DNA from: Marvania coccoides
Lineage: Eukaryota > Chlorophyta > Trebouxiophyceae > Chlorellales > Chlorellaceae
Length of the DNA: 64,000 bases
Assembly: GCA_963854735.1 (NCBI GenBank)
Contig: OY978102.1
Coordinates: 1 to 64,000 of the forward strand
Direction: 5' to 3'
Shown here piece by piece: positions 23,773 through 35,519 of this stretch. Within the stretch, counting starts at the first letter, position 1; the number at the start of each line of letters is the position of its first letter. The notes beneath the pieces are model-generated. The model was given only the letters and a program-made list of their open reading frames with translations, did not search any database and was not told the origin of the DNA. The position numbers and the translations under genes were made by a program.

Positions 23773-24241
23773 TTAAATAAAACTGCGAGTTTGTTCAGCA
23801 GAAGAGCTGGAGGCAAGAATTATTTTATATTTCGGTGTTTTTGCGCCTTTGGGCACCACCAAACATACATGATATTTATTTAACCGTACATATTTTATGA
23901 ATGATAGCTATAAGCTGACAGCTGCACGCTACTGCAATATATTATATTAAAAAAAAAAAAAAAAAAAAACGGTGACAAAAGACAAAAAGTTGGGCGTCGC
24001 TGACAATGGATTTCATGTTATACCGCGGCCCCCACCTCAGCGTGTGCTGCCTGCCAACCCTGGTACCCGATGCAGCTGCCCTCGAGCGGCAGCAGGTCGG
24101 GCCTGGGTATTTACAACACTGTGCATTCCCAACAGGAAGCATGGTGTGCGTGCCTGTCAAACTGTCAAACCACAGCACATTTTTCGTGGTAGCGCACCAA
24201 CACCATTTTGATTCGTTTCATTCCCTGGAACCGAATCAATT
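23773..24241. other. Convergent 3' flanks with a 22-base A run
   Basis: AT-rich spacer between two convergent genes. AATAAA occurs just after the GGH stop (about 23777) and could serve polyadenylation. A run of 22 A lies at 23949-23970. No gene is supported. Confidence 0.5.
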
Positions 24242-25277
24242 TCAAAGCCTGGCCCTCGTCTTGCCGCCGACTATTTTGCCTAGCCAGGCCTGTGCCGCTT
24301 TGGAGGCAACCGGGTCGCTCACCAGCAGCATCTGGTGAGAATTCTCAGCAGTAAGCGAGGCACGCAGGGATGTGCCCTCCGCGGTGGCTGACAGCTGTTC
24401 CTTGGTGAGCTGCAGCCCTTTCACCGAGGTCGCCAGCATGTCAGCAGCCATTCGCCGCGACGCTGCGTCAAGATCCTCCGCAGTGGCCACCAGCTCGTTC
24501 ACCATGCCCACGCTGAACGCGCGCTCTGCAGAAATTGGGCGCCCGGTGAGCAGCGCTTCTGAAGCGACCCCCAGCCCAGCAATGCGCGGCAAAAAGAAGC
24601 TGGTGCCCATGTCGGTACCGGTCAGCCCCAGCCTGACAAAGGCGGCGCTGAAGGAAGCAGCGGGGGTGGCAAGGCGGACGTCCGACGCTAGTGCCAGCGC
24701 CAGGCCAGCACCAGCAGCGGGTCCACCGACGGCAGCTATCACCTGCGGAATTAAATACATTATTTGTTATTTGTTAGCTCCCAGTGGCCGTTGAAATACA
24801 ATTATTCGCGAGTTCGCACCGGCTGAGGGATGCGGCGCAGCTTCTCAATGAGCCTGGACAGCAGCTGCTGCGAGCGCATGTCCTTATAATCCCATGCCCT
24901 GCCACCAATCCCCCTGTCGGCCGCCTTGATGTCCACGCCGCCACTGCAGTTATTACCCAATTTGTGGATTGTCAGACTAGAAAAGAAACACACACACACA
25001 CACAAATAAATGCCCCCCGCCGTTACCTAAAGGCCTTGCCAGCGGCTTTCAAGATGATGACGCGTGGGTGATCGTGGGGGAGGGGCTCGTGCAGCGTGAT
25101 GGGGTGCTCGCAAAGGTCCAGCACCTTGTGCAGCTCGTGCAGCATCTCCATTGAGACGGCGTTAAATGCGCGTGGGCGGTTTAGGGTAATCTCGAGCATT
25201 GCGCCGTTCCGGTCGCTTGAATCCAGCCGCAGTTGCAAATTCGCACATTCCAAGGCATCAAAGCGGCTTTGCGCCAT
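24242..25277 (-). CDS. Enoyl-CoA hydratase/isomerase family, likely peroxisomal
   Basis: Three exons, 25027-25277, 24820-24943 and 24242-24742, give 291 residues. The crotonase fold is clear: LNRPRAFNAVSMEMLHEL, the oxyanion segment KAFSGGVDIKA, PQPVIAAVGGPAAGAG and ALASDVRLATP. The protein ends in ARL, which fits the plant PTS1 pattern [SA][KR][LM], so it probably acts in peroxisomal fatty-acid oxidation. The position of the hydratase glutamate in FSAAFVRLGL does not hold Glu, while GTDMGTSFFLPR keeps an Asp at about the site used by dienoyl-CoA isomerases. An isomerase activity is therefore possible, but the exact reaction cannot be set from sequence alone. Confidence 0.92.
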
Positions 25278-25537
25278 CGTGTAGCGACCGTGTTTTTATT
25301 AATTTTGATCCGATTTCTACGCTTTTGAGACGAAAAAGAGTGCCCAGGCGCAGTAAGTGGGTGAAATATATTCAAGCAAATTTAGCAAATTTTTAAAATG
25401 TGTCTTCGTGGCCCTTTCAATAGTGAACAATTGATTTTAGACGCAGCCATCATCAATTTCGTTCGTTTCGTATGCTCAGTAGACGAATACTGTCGTTTTC
25501 TCCACATTGGTCGTTTACAAAGAAACAACGTGCACAC

Positions 25538-28500
25538 TCATTTCCGAGGCTGCCACATCGAGGGCGTCCCTCCAGCGGGCTTGGGCGGTGGAGTTTTCGC
25601 GGCGCCGCCAAACCCGCCAAAGCCACCGCCCTGCTGCTGCTGCGGCGGCGGCGGCGCTGCAAACGTAGAAAATCCACTCGGTTGGGATGCAAACGCCCCA
25701 AATCCGCCGCCTCCCGCAGCGGCTGCCTGCCCAAAGGCAGCAGATTGGCCAAACCCACTGGGAGCTGCCGCCGATGCTGCAGCGCCAAAAGCCGCAGGCT
25801 GGCCAAACCCTGAGGACTGCCCAAACCCCGAGGACTGCCCGAACCCTGTGGACGTCGCAGCAGAAGCGCCAAACAGCCCGCCTGGAGCAGTTGGCGCTCC
25901 AAATGCGGGAGTAGATGCAGGGCTGGCCGCTGCTCCAAACCCGCCACCCCCTATGGCAGCAGGATTCCCGAACGTCCCAAACGTGGTCGTGGTAGCAGAG
26001 GTAGTTGGGGCCGGCTTTGCGCCGAACGCTGCAGGGGTGCCAAACGGCGAGGCCGCGGCTCCAAAGGGACTGGAGGCGGCAGGGGTAGGTGCTGCGGAGG
26101 AGGAGGCAGTCGTCAAGGCTCCAAAAGGGGAGGATGCAGCAGCAGCAGCACCAGAGGAGGAAGATGATGCTCCGAATAGCAACGCCGCAGCTGTTGAAGC
26201 AGCAGGGCCGCCAAAGGGAGAAGTGGCTGCTGCTCCAGAAGACGATGGTGCTGCTGCTGCTCCGAATGACATTCCCTTGCCAAAGGGAGACGCTGCAGTG
26301 GGTGCGGCAGCAGGAGCGCTGGAACCGAAGCCAAAGGACCCAAACGCAGCAGCCGCAGAGCTCGTGGATGCTGCTGAAGAAGCTCCTGGAGCAGAGGTCC
26401 CAAAGGTCGAAGCGGCAGCGCTGCTAGCGCTTGAGCTGGCCTGCCCAAAAGGACTCGAGGGGGCTGCTGCGAGTGCAGCTGGCTGGGACGCAGGCGACAG
26501 CGCGAACGAAAAGGTGCCGCCGGTAGCTGGTTCTGGCTTCGTTTCCGTTGACGTGAAGGCTGCCAGCCGTGCCTGCGCCGCCTGCGCCGCGGCAGCGCTG
26601 GGAACAGGGGGCATTGCCGCCGAGGAAGAAGGAGATGGTTTGGCTGCTGCCGGTCTGGGGGCCGCCCCTGTCGTCGCCGCTGCCTTGTTTGCCAGGTCCT
26701 TGGCCGACGCCACCTGGGCCATGGAAGGCAGCGGGGGCTGGGCGGATGACGATGTCGCTGCTCTGGGCTTCTGTCCACCCAGAACCTGCTTCCCCAGCGC
26801 CGAGGCTGCCTTCATCTGGCCAAAGCTTGGCAGTGGAGGCTGGGATGGGCCTGCTGCCGCTGCTTTGGGCTTGGCAGGAGCGGTCGCAGCCGGTGTAAAC
26901 GACACCGCGGGTGCTGTGATGCGCGTCAGGGGCTCCAGGGACCTGGACGCCGGCGAAGCGGCAGCGGTGGCGGGCTTGGCCGTCGAGGGCGATGGCATCA
27001 CCGGCTTGGGCAGCTCTGGCAGCACCATTGGCTTGAGCGGCGGCAGCTGTGTTTTTGGCGGGGTCTGCAATGGTGCGCCTGCCCTTGCAGTGCCTGCTTC
27101 CACCACCCTCACTCCGCCGTCCACTCCTTTGCACCGCCGCAATACGTCACGAACCAACGGGGCGTTGGGGCCTGCAGCCAGGGGCCCAGGCGAGGGCGAC
27201 CGCACTGGGCTTGGGCTGGGCAGGCTCCTCCGGGTGTGCGGTGGCGATGGCGTGGCCCCTGAGAGGCGGCGAGTCACCGGGGAAGCGCGCAGGGGCTGCC
27301 ACTGGATGCGGCCCTTTTTCTTGGAGGAAAAGTCGACGTGCAGCAGCGGGGAGCTGTCCTGGAGGTCCAGCCGCGTGGTGGGGGAGGGCAGGCCTAGGCG
27401 GGGCACCCCATCCCTGTCTGCATACATTTTACGAGGCAATGGAACAAGTCAAAAAAACATTCAGCAACTCCCAATTTTATTTTCATTCCACTATGGCTTG
27501 ATATTCTCATACCTTGCCAGTGGCCATCAAACTCCAGCAGCAGTGCCTCTGTGGGCGCACTCGACAGCCCCGCCCTCCTCACACCCTCAGACAGCTCCAA
27601 CAATCGGGAGGCCTGAGCCTGAATGATGGCGGTCTGCGCGTTCACCGCCTCGTACAGCGACATCGCCTGGGCAGCGGGGTTGGCTGGGAAGAAGGCCCCG
27701 GCACCGCTGCCGCTCCTTGCCCGCTCCTCCAACCCAGCCAGGCACTCGCGAACCTCCTCCAACTTGCGACCCAGTGCGCGTAGGTGAGCCTTCGCGGCGT
27801 CCCGCACCGCCCCCAGCCTGGGTTCCAGGGGCTGCTGCCGCCGCAGCTTCTCTTCTTCCTTCAGCGGTGATGGCAAGGCCTTGGCAGCAGCAGCGTCGCT
27901 CTGGAACGCGGGCATGGCTTCTATCCGGGTGTAGCCCTCTTTCACGCCCGGCGCCAGCTCCCCAAACTTGTGCCGCAGCTCGGCCAGGGTGTCTGAGGCA
28001 GCAGCCACTCTGCCACGCAGCGCGTGCGTCCGCTTGCGCAGCTCCTCAAACTCCGCCTGGGAGGCTGGTACGCCAGAGGCACCACGCAAGGCGTCCGACA
28101 GGGCATCATGGGTGGCAGCCTCCAGGGATCGCGTCTCTGCCAGCGACTTGAGAAACTCTCGCTCAAGCCCCGCCACCTCCTCGCCTGCGCCCTGCAGGTA
28201 GGCGGTGGGGGGAGAAACCGCAGTGGTGGTGCGGGCAGGCTTAGGCGGCGGAGGAGACACTGCTGCCGGGGGCGCAGCAGGAGGCTTTGCTGCTGGTGAT
28301 TTTGCTGCCTCTTCCGCTTTCAAGGCTTGAGCCTGCTGCCGCTGCGCCGCGGTGGGCAAAGGCGGCTCAGACGCCCTTCTGGGAGGCGCAGATGCAGCGG
28401 TGGAGGTAGGAGCGGAGGTCAGGGTTGGGGCAAATAGCAGAGAGGCAGCGGCGGCGCTATCAAACGCAGGCACTGATGCTGGCTGCGCCGGAGCGCCAAA

Positions 28501-30359
28501 CAGAGAGCGCGCCGCCGAAGGCGCTGCTGCTGCTGCTGGTGGTGGTGGTTTTGATGCTCCAAACAGCGGTGGAGCTGCGGCAGCAGCGGTGGCTGGCGCG
28601 CCAAAAGCTGGAGCAGTGGTAGCAGCAGCAGCAGCAGGCTGCGTGGAAGGGGCGCCGAAGAAGATGGATGCGCCAGAAGGCGCTGCTGCCGGTGCTGCCC
28701 CAAATTCTGCTGCTGCTGCTGCTGCTGTCGTCGGAACGGGCTTGACCGTCTCCTCACTTGACTCTTCCTCCTCTTCCAAGTCGCTTTCGTCAGAGGGCAG
28801 CGCCGTGGCAGCGGCCTGGGCCTCTGCAACATCACCACCACCGCCTCTGAAAACAGCGCCCTCCTCTTTGACAGCCTCCTGCGGGGCTCCAGCCACCGGA
28901 AAAGTCACCTCGGGCACCGGCTCGGCTGTTGCCACTGCCACCACTGCGTCTTCTTTCATGTTTCCAAAGGTGTAGGCCCTGAGCACGCCGTCGGAGGTGG
29001 CCACCCAAAGCAGCGGCTGGGGGGGCAGGTCGCGCGCAGTCTCGTCGGTGGGGTGCTCCACCGCCACTTTAGTTGCCGTCAAATCCACCCCCACCCCTAC
29101 CACAGCGTTGTCTGTGTCCCCTGTGGCGTTGGGGATGCGGACTGCCAGGCGGTCGTCAGTGACGCCAACGCCCTTGGTCTCAACGCCATCCCCAGCCATC
29201 GCAGCCTTGATGTGGTCGTCGAAAGCGCGGGTGTGGGCGTACACAGTGGTGCCCCACTGCGGCACAGTCGCGGCCACCATGCTCTCTTTGTGGAGCGCCG
29301 ACGACTCCACGTTGGAAATAGCGAAAAACTCGGCAAAGGTGACGGCATTGTCGGCGCCTTCTGCTTCCCAAGACAGCAGCCCCACGGGTGCGAGGTCTGT
29401 TGGGCCACCCCCCTCCATCATCCTGCACACCGTCAATATTTTCAGAGCGCCAACCCAATGAACACCCTCGACAGCCAGCGCCTGGTCGTCCTCCTCAACA
29501 ACGTCGCAAGACTGCAGCTTGAAGGCGACCGCAGGAGCTCCGTGTTCGTCGGGGCTGCACAGCGACACCCGGTCTGCTGCACCAACGGCCAGCTGCGCGC
29601 CATCGGGGCACCAGGCAATGCACGCAGCGCCTTGAGGCACATAATCGAGGGGTGTGCTGCGACCATCGGCCACATTCACCAGCACAACGGCGCCCGACTG
29701 CAGCAGAGCTGCGTACTCCGTGGCCTGCCCGCTGCTGGAGGGGCGCCACTTCACCGCTGAAATGCCTGCTTCGCCCAGGCTGTCCACGCGCAGGCGCTTG
29801 GCAGCGGCGCCGCTGCTGACCAACTCGGCCGTGGAGTAGATGGCCACGTCGGTGCCGCACCCCAGCGCCAGCAGCGATGCGTCTGGGGAGAGGGCAATAG
29901 AAGTGGCAGCGCCAGGCAGCACCGCAGCGGCGACGGCAGCGGCGTCCTTCAGAGGCATCGCCCTGCGTGTGGTACATGTTTTTGAGCCAGTACAGCCCTC
30001 GACGCACAAAGGAAAATGCAAAGGAAATTATGCAAAACACTCACTCGTCGCTGGTGTCCCATTTTTGAAGGTTGCCCAGCAGGTCGGTAGAACGAGCGAC
30101 GTACGTGGCTGCGGGGCAACATTGAAGAGAACGGCTTAGTTGAGCGACCTGCAAACAGGACAGCACACCAAAGGCAGCTCTTACCTTGAGAGTCTGAGAA
30201 AACGATCACACCGTTGCGGCTGGCAACAGCAACAGCGGCGCCAGCCGATGGCGTTGCGTCGCTTGGATGACTGAACACGATCTCTCCCAGCCGCTTAAAG
30301 AAGAATCCCGACTCTTCATCGTTGTCTACCTCCTCCAAATTAACTTGAAACGTCAGCAT
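25538..30359 (-). CDS. NUP214: Nucleoporin NUP214 (beta-propeller, coiled coil, FG repeats)
   Basis: Four exons, 30185-30359, 30045-30108, 27513-29962 and 25538-27417, give 1522 residues. The N-terminal third is a propeller of the Nup214/Nup159 type (GVIVFSDSQG, IALSPDASLLALGCG, CIAWCPDGAQLAVG, LLWVATSDGVLRAYTF). In that family the propeller docks the mRNA-export helicase DBP5. An acidic and FG-poor linker with many FGAP/LFGA motifs follows. Then come a coiled coil (REFLKSLAETRSLEAAT, LRGRVAAASDTLAELRHKF, ALGRKLEEVRECLAGLEER) and a long C-terminal FG domain. The FG domain mixes SPFG, FG and near-perfect GFGQSS repeats. It acts on the cytoplasmic face of the nuclear pore. Plant orthologues (NUP214/LNO1) have the same order. 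Confidence 0.93.
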
Positions 30360-30649
30360 GGCAGCTTGGATGCGCCGATTGATGTAACTACCCGGTCATG
30401 ATTTTGATTATATATTTCAAATTGTGCGAATTACAACTGAACAAGTGTGAGCAGAAGAAGACTGCAATTTTTTTGAGTCGAAAGAGTAGCGCACAATCCT
30501 CGTTATTAATTTATCCAGATACACTATTCCAAATGTGTTCAATCGCAGCATTTGTTTTGGCCTGCCGCTGCTCCAATTTGTTTTTTAAATAATTAGTTGC
30601 AAACAAATTATAAGTCACATCAAGTTTTTGTTCGTTTGCCTGCGCAACC
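30360..30649. promoter_or_regulatory. Probable bidirectional promoter, NUP214 / NAD synthetase
   Basis: 290 AT-rich bases between two divergent ATG codons. They must contain both promoters. No defined element was recognised. Confidence 0.5.
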
Positions 30650-32858
30650 ATGTCGCAGCAGCGCCTGGCCGTGCTGGCAACATGCAACCTGGGGCAATGG
30701 GCGATGGACTTCAGCGGCAACCTGCAGCGCATCAAGGAGTCCATAGCAGTGGCTAAACAAAAGGGGGCTCGATACAGGGTGAGCTGCGCTCTGCTCTATG
30801 AAAATTCACGCTCTGCACAACCCCTGATTTTTTGCTGATTTTTTACGCCGCCCCTGCTGCCAGGTGGGCCCTGAGCTGGAGATCCCTGGCTACGGCTGCG
30901 AAGATCACTTTCAGGAGCAGGACACCATCGAGCACTCCTGGGAGTGCGTGGCCGACCTGCTGCGTGGCGAGCACACCGATGGCATCGTGTGTGACGTGGG
31001 CATGCCCGTCATGCACCGCGGCGTGCGCTACAACTGCCGCGTGTTTCTGCTCAACCGCCGCGTGCTGCTCATCCGCCCAAAACTGCACCTCGCCAACGAC
31101 GGCAACTACCGCGAAACGCGTTACTTTGCCACCTGGAAGCGCCGCCGCGCCGTGGAGCAACACGCCCTGCCCCCGCAGATTCAGGGCCTCTCCGGACAAG
31201 ACGCCTGCCCCTTTGGGGACGCAGCGCTGCAGTTCTCGGACGCGCTGCTGGCGGCGGAGACCTGTGAGGAGTTGTTCACCCCGCAGGCCCCCCACATCGG
31301 CCTTGCCCTTGTGGGCGTTGAGGTGATCACCAACGGCTCTGGCAGCCACCACCAGCTCCGCAAACTCAACCAGCGCCTGGACCTCATGATGAGCGCAACA
31401 GCCAAGGCAGGAGGCGTGTATCTGTATGCCAACCAGCAGGGGTGCGACGGCGGTCGCCTCTACTACGACGGCTGTGCCTGCGTAGTCGTCAACGGGGAGC
31501 TGGTGGCCCAGGGGCGGCAGTTTTCGGTGAAGGAGGTGGAGGTGGTCACCGCCTGCGTGGACCTGGACTCGGTGGTGTCCCACCGCGGCGCCGTGGCCAG
31601 CCTGCAGGAGCAGGCCAGCGCTGCTGAGCCCATCCCTCTGGTGCGCGTGCAGTTTGCGCTGTGCGCTGACCCTGCAGCCGCGCTGCTGCCCAGCCTGCCC
31701 GTGCAGCCGCTGTATTTGACGCCAGAGGAGGAGATTGCGCGGGGCCCCGCGTGCTGGCTGTGGGACTACCTGCGACGGTGCGGCGGCAGCGGGTTTCTGC
31801 TGCCGCTGTCTGGCGGCGCAGACAGCTCCTCGGTGGCCGCTATCGTGGGGTGCATGTGCCAGATGCTGCACGCATCTGCGGTTGAAGAAGGGGACGAGGC
31901 GGTTTTGGCAGACGTGCGGAGGGTGGGGGGGTACGCTGCTGGCCAGGCACCGGTGTCGGCACAAGAGCTGGCCAACAGGCTGCTGACGACGGTGTACATG
32001 GGCACCGAAAACTCGAGCGTTGAGACCAGGTCTCGAGCCGCGGCGCTGGCGTCCCAAGTGGGTTCCTACCACCTCAGCGTGAGCATCGACATTGTGGTCA
32101 CTGCACTCACAAAGCTGTTTGCCGTCATCACCGGCAGGACGCCGCAGTTTAGAGCCCGAGGGGGCAGCGCCGCTGAGAACCTGGCGCTGCAGAACATCCA
32201 GGCGCGGCTGCGCATGGTGCTGGCGTTCATGCTGGCACAGCTGACGCCGTGGGTGCGGGGCAGGGGGGGAGGCTTCCTGCTGGTGCTGGGCAGCGGCAAC
32301 GTGGACGAGGCGCTGCGGGGGTACCTCACTAAGTACGACTGCTCTGCGGCAGACATCAACCCCATTGGGGGGGTCAGCAAGGCCGACCTGCGGCGGTTCC
32401 TCAGGTGGGCAGCTCAGCAGCAACCCACGGGGCTGGGGTACTCCGCCCTGGAAGAGGTGGAGGCAGCCCCCCCCACCGCGGAGCTCGAGCCGCTGGGTGA
32501 CGACGGCACTGTGGCGCAGACGGATGAGGCAGACATGGGCATGACCTACGATGAGCTCACAGTGTTTGGGAGGCTGAGGAAGGTAGCGAGGTGCGGCCCT
32601 GTCAGCATGTTTCGTTCGCTGATGCAGACGTGGCAGGGGGTGCACTCTCCCGAGGTGGTTGCAGCCAAAGTGAAGCACTTTTTCCGGTCGTACGCCATCA
32701 ACAGGCACAAGACCACGGTGCTGACGCCGGCCTACCACGCGGAGAACTACTCGCCCGACGACAACCGCTTCGACCACCGCCAGTTTCTGTACAACGTGGG
32801 GTGGACGTGGCAGTTTTCGGCTATTGACCGCCTGGTCAAGCAGTTTTCGAAAAAATGA
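30650..32858 (+). CDS. NADSYN: Glutamine-dependent NAD+ synthetase
   Basis: Two exons, 30650-30778 and 30864-32858, give 707 residues, the usual size of the eukaryotic enzyme. It amidates deamido-NAD (NaAD) to NAD+ with ATP, using ammonia from glutamine. The N-terminal nitrilase-type glutaminase shows [30 protein letters not shown], the [14 protein letters not shown] segment and [16 protein letters not shown]. The synthetase domain has the PP-loop SGGADSSS, the GTENSS segment and [19 protein letters not shown]. The C-terminus ends in the conserved [11 protein letters not shown] region. Cytosolic, with no transit peptide. Confidence 0.97.
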
Positions 32859-33189
32859 AAACAGATTACTCACTTGTGATTTTATATGTATCGCGTATGT
32901 ATGTATGTTCTGTCGCTTTTGGCAGCATACACATTTTAAAAGCAAACAAAAACAATAATAGAACAGAGCTTGGTAGAAAAGACGCAAGGAAAACGGCAGT
33001 TCATGTTTTAAAGGCATGGTAGGCCATGATTCGTTTCGCAATGAACAATGTAAAAAAACCAGAAAAAATCGAGGTTGCAAATGGTGCACAATAATTCAGT
33101 CCGTTTGAGAAAAAACAAAACAAAACAGAAAAAACTGCCTTCCCGTCTAGCATGCAGCCCAACGAGATGCCTTTGGCTGCAGGTAGGAC
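32859..33189. other. Convergent 3' flanks
   Basis: AT-rich sequence between convergent stop codons with several A runs. No gene or repeat recognised. Confidence 0.5.
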
Positions 33190-35038
33190 CTATATGAAAG
33201 CACTAACCCACTCTGGGAGGTCCAGTTCTTCATTCTGCAGCCATAAAGAAAAGAGAAATAAACATCAGCAGAGTGCGCCGGTCGAAAAGCATCGTCAAAA
33301 ACTTACAGCTTGTGGGCTGAGAATAACTCCCATCAACTTCACTTTGTGCTCCCCTGAGCTCGTCGCATTCAGCACGCTAAATCCAATCTCGCATTTCTCT
33401 GCCCTGGAAACATCCACGGTGTGGAACGACAACTGCGACACCTTCAAGTCATGGTGGCCATCCACCGTTGAGGGTTCGCATGTGCAGTATCGGCACAGAA
33501 CACGCATCTTTCCCATGTGCTGGTAAGATTTGAGGTAGGCCAAATACAGCCGTGCGGGCTTTGTCTCTTTTGAATCAGTAACATTGCCGCCACCGCCATC
33601 CACTCCCTACAAAAAAGGAAGAAAATAAAGCAAGCTTCAGTTATTGGACTACAAGCAGCAATTACAATACAAACAGCGACACAGTGATTCTACCAGCAGC
33701 AGAAGCTGAGGTATCAGCCGAGTTTCACTCTTGGCGCTACCAAAGGGAGGAGGCAATGAATGCATGAAGGTGAATAAAAAAGATAAAAAATAAAACTCTC
33801 GCTCTCACCTGCATTGTGTTGAGCCTGATGACCGCGGTTGAGTTAGCCGCCGTCGCCACCATCCCCCATTTTTGCTTAATTTCGGTGCCTTCATTGCGCC
33901 ACGTGAATCCCCTGGTGCTGACGAAAACGCCTTTGAAGGCGCCCTCAATCATACACGTTTCCACACTGGGCGGCAAGTTTCCGGGGTACATGGGGGGTGT
34001 CAACGGCTGGAAGATGCTGGCCACCTCTCCTTTTGTCAGAGGCTGCGACTGCAGGCCTGCAGCTGCCCTACTGAGCAGCCCAATCACCAGGTCGGCAACG
34101 TAGCCATGCCCCCGCGTGTTGGGATGGCGCGGGTCTGCCATCCAGTTTGTCTCGTTCGACAGATTTTGACCGTCCTTGTCCCACATGAGCGTGCGGGTGG
34201 ACAGCCAGGGCAGGTGGTAGTACTGCACGTAATGGGTAGTGAATGGGTAGTGAATGGGATGACTCAAAACAGAGAATGCAACAACTGAAATAACAATGCT
34301 TACCTGCGCAAAGACGCCGATTTCGTCGTCGCCGTGGTAGCGGTACAACACCGGGAAAATTTGCTTGGCCTCCTCATCAGGCCACCGCATGAACACAAGC
34401 TCGATGACAGCAGGTCGACTGGGAAGCGCGAGTAGCCGGCGCAGTAGTCGTTCGTGCCCCCTTCGCAGCGGGCTGTTTCCCTTGGTTTCGTAACCATCTT
34501 CGTCGTTCACGTTGTACTCTACGATAACAAGGTCAGTGTGGCTGGGGACATAACGGTTCATGCACAATGACATGTAGGTCGACGGCGTGGCAGGTACGCC
34601 AGCGTTGACTGTCGTGTGGTTGGCGTAGGGGAAGGTCCCATTGATCCACCTGAATACTCGCGCTGCGTAGTCGTTGACGCCAATCTCGGAAGCGCCGTGC
34701 CCCCAGGTGATGCTGCCGCCAACGGCCACAGCTGTGATGGGCTTGCCCTGAATCAGCTTGTGCATCAACCGCCGCGTGCGTGCAAGGTCTCCATAACTCA
34801 CGATGCCTTTTTGCAGCGTATAGTATGGAAATGCCGGTTGGTACCCTGTGTCGTTCACCCACTTGCTGCTGTTCAACCAGTGCACTTTCGTCTGGTTATC
34901 GATCGAAAGAAACGAGTACGATGTGTAATTCAGCAGATATGTGACCACATGGCTGCTGGCAGGGGAGACCAGAAGTAGACAGCAGCTCGTTAAAAATATA
35001 GAAATGAGAACGACTGTTGTAATTACGCTGCGCCACAT
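33190..35038 (-). CDS. Membrane-anchored SGNH/GDSL-type hydrolase
   Basis: Four exons, 34304-35038, 33809-34222, 33307-33606 and 33190-33234, give 497 residues. Residues 5-27 (VITTVVLISIFLTSCCLLLV) form a signal anchor or signal peptide. The SGNH fold is indicated by block I AVAVGGSITWGHG (nucleophile Ser near residue 108), an NAGVPAT segment supplying the Gly, VEYNVND supplying the Asn, and DPRHPNTRGHGYVADL holding the Asp/His pair near 276. A beta-rich C-terminal domain with Cys pairs (CRYCTCEP) follows. NxS/T sites occur in the N-terminal half, which fits passage through the ER. Related enzymes deacetylate or de-esterify glycans or lipids. The substrate is unknown. Confidence 0.85.
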
Positions 35039-35519
35039 CGTTGGAGAAATAAATTAAACTACAGCAGCGCCGATCTCAATTGCTACCGACTCATGAAGAA
35101 TGCAAATTTGAAAAAGATTGCATTTTTTGGTAAACTAATTTTAAGAGCACATCACCGCGCTGCAGACAGCAAAATCTAAACAGTAACCGTTGGTGTACTG
35201 AGAAATTTCCGAGTTAGTTAGTTCATCTAATGCAGTTTCCCCCCCCAAAGGAGGTTGAGATGTGAAGGTGGGTTTATTTTTAAAAAGTCACGGCCTGAAG
35301 CCAGAATAGCAGTACCTTTGCGTTCCTTAATGATTTAATATGCGGTGCATACCCGTGGAAGCGCGAGTATCAGCGTAAGAATGCTGTGTTTAAAATGTGT
35401 CGCCTACCGGAAACATGGGTCAGCTTTCTTCAATGTCAAGGAAGCTGAGCAACACAAAATCTGCGGATGACAGCTGACTAGTTGTGTCTTTCGTATTGAC
35501 TGTTATCCAGCAAAGCGTA
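35039..35519. other. Spacer between two minus-strand genes
   Basis: About 480 AT-rich bases holding the promoter of the SGNH hydrolase gene and the 3' flank of the next gene. No coding structure or repeat was seen. Confidence 0.4.

Noticed and set aside
25398..27626. 742-codon plus-strand open frame
   Set aside because: Antisense to the FG-repeat domain of NUP214. Its Ala/Pro repeats mirror the FG repeats.
30843..33089. 748-codon minus-strand open frame
   Set aside because: Antisense to NAD+ synthetase, low-complexity His/Arg/Val content, no domain. A by-product of GC-rich codon use.
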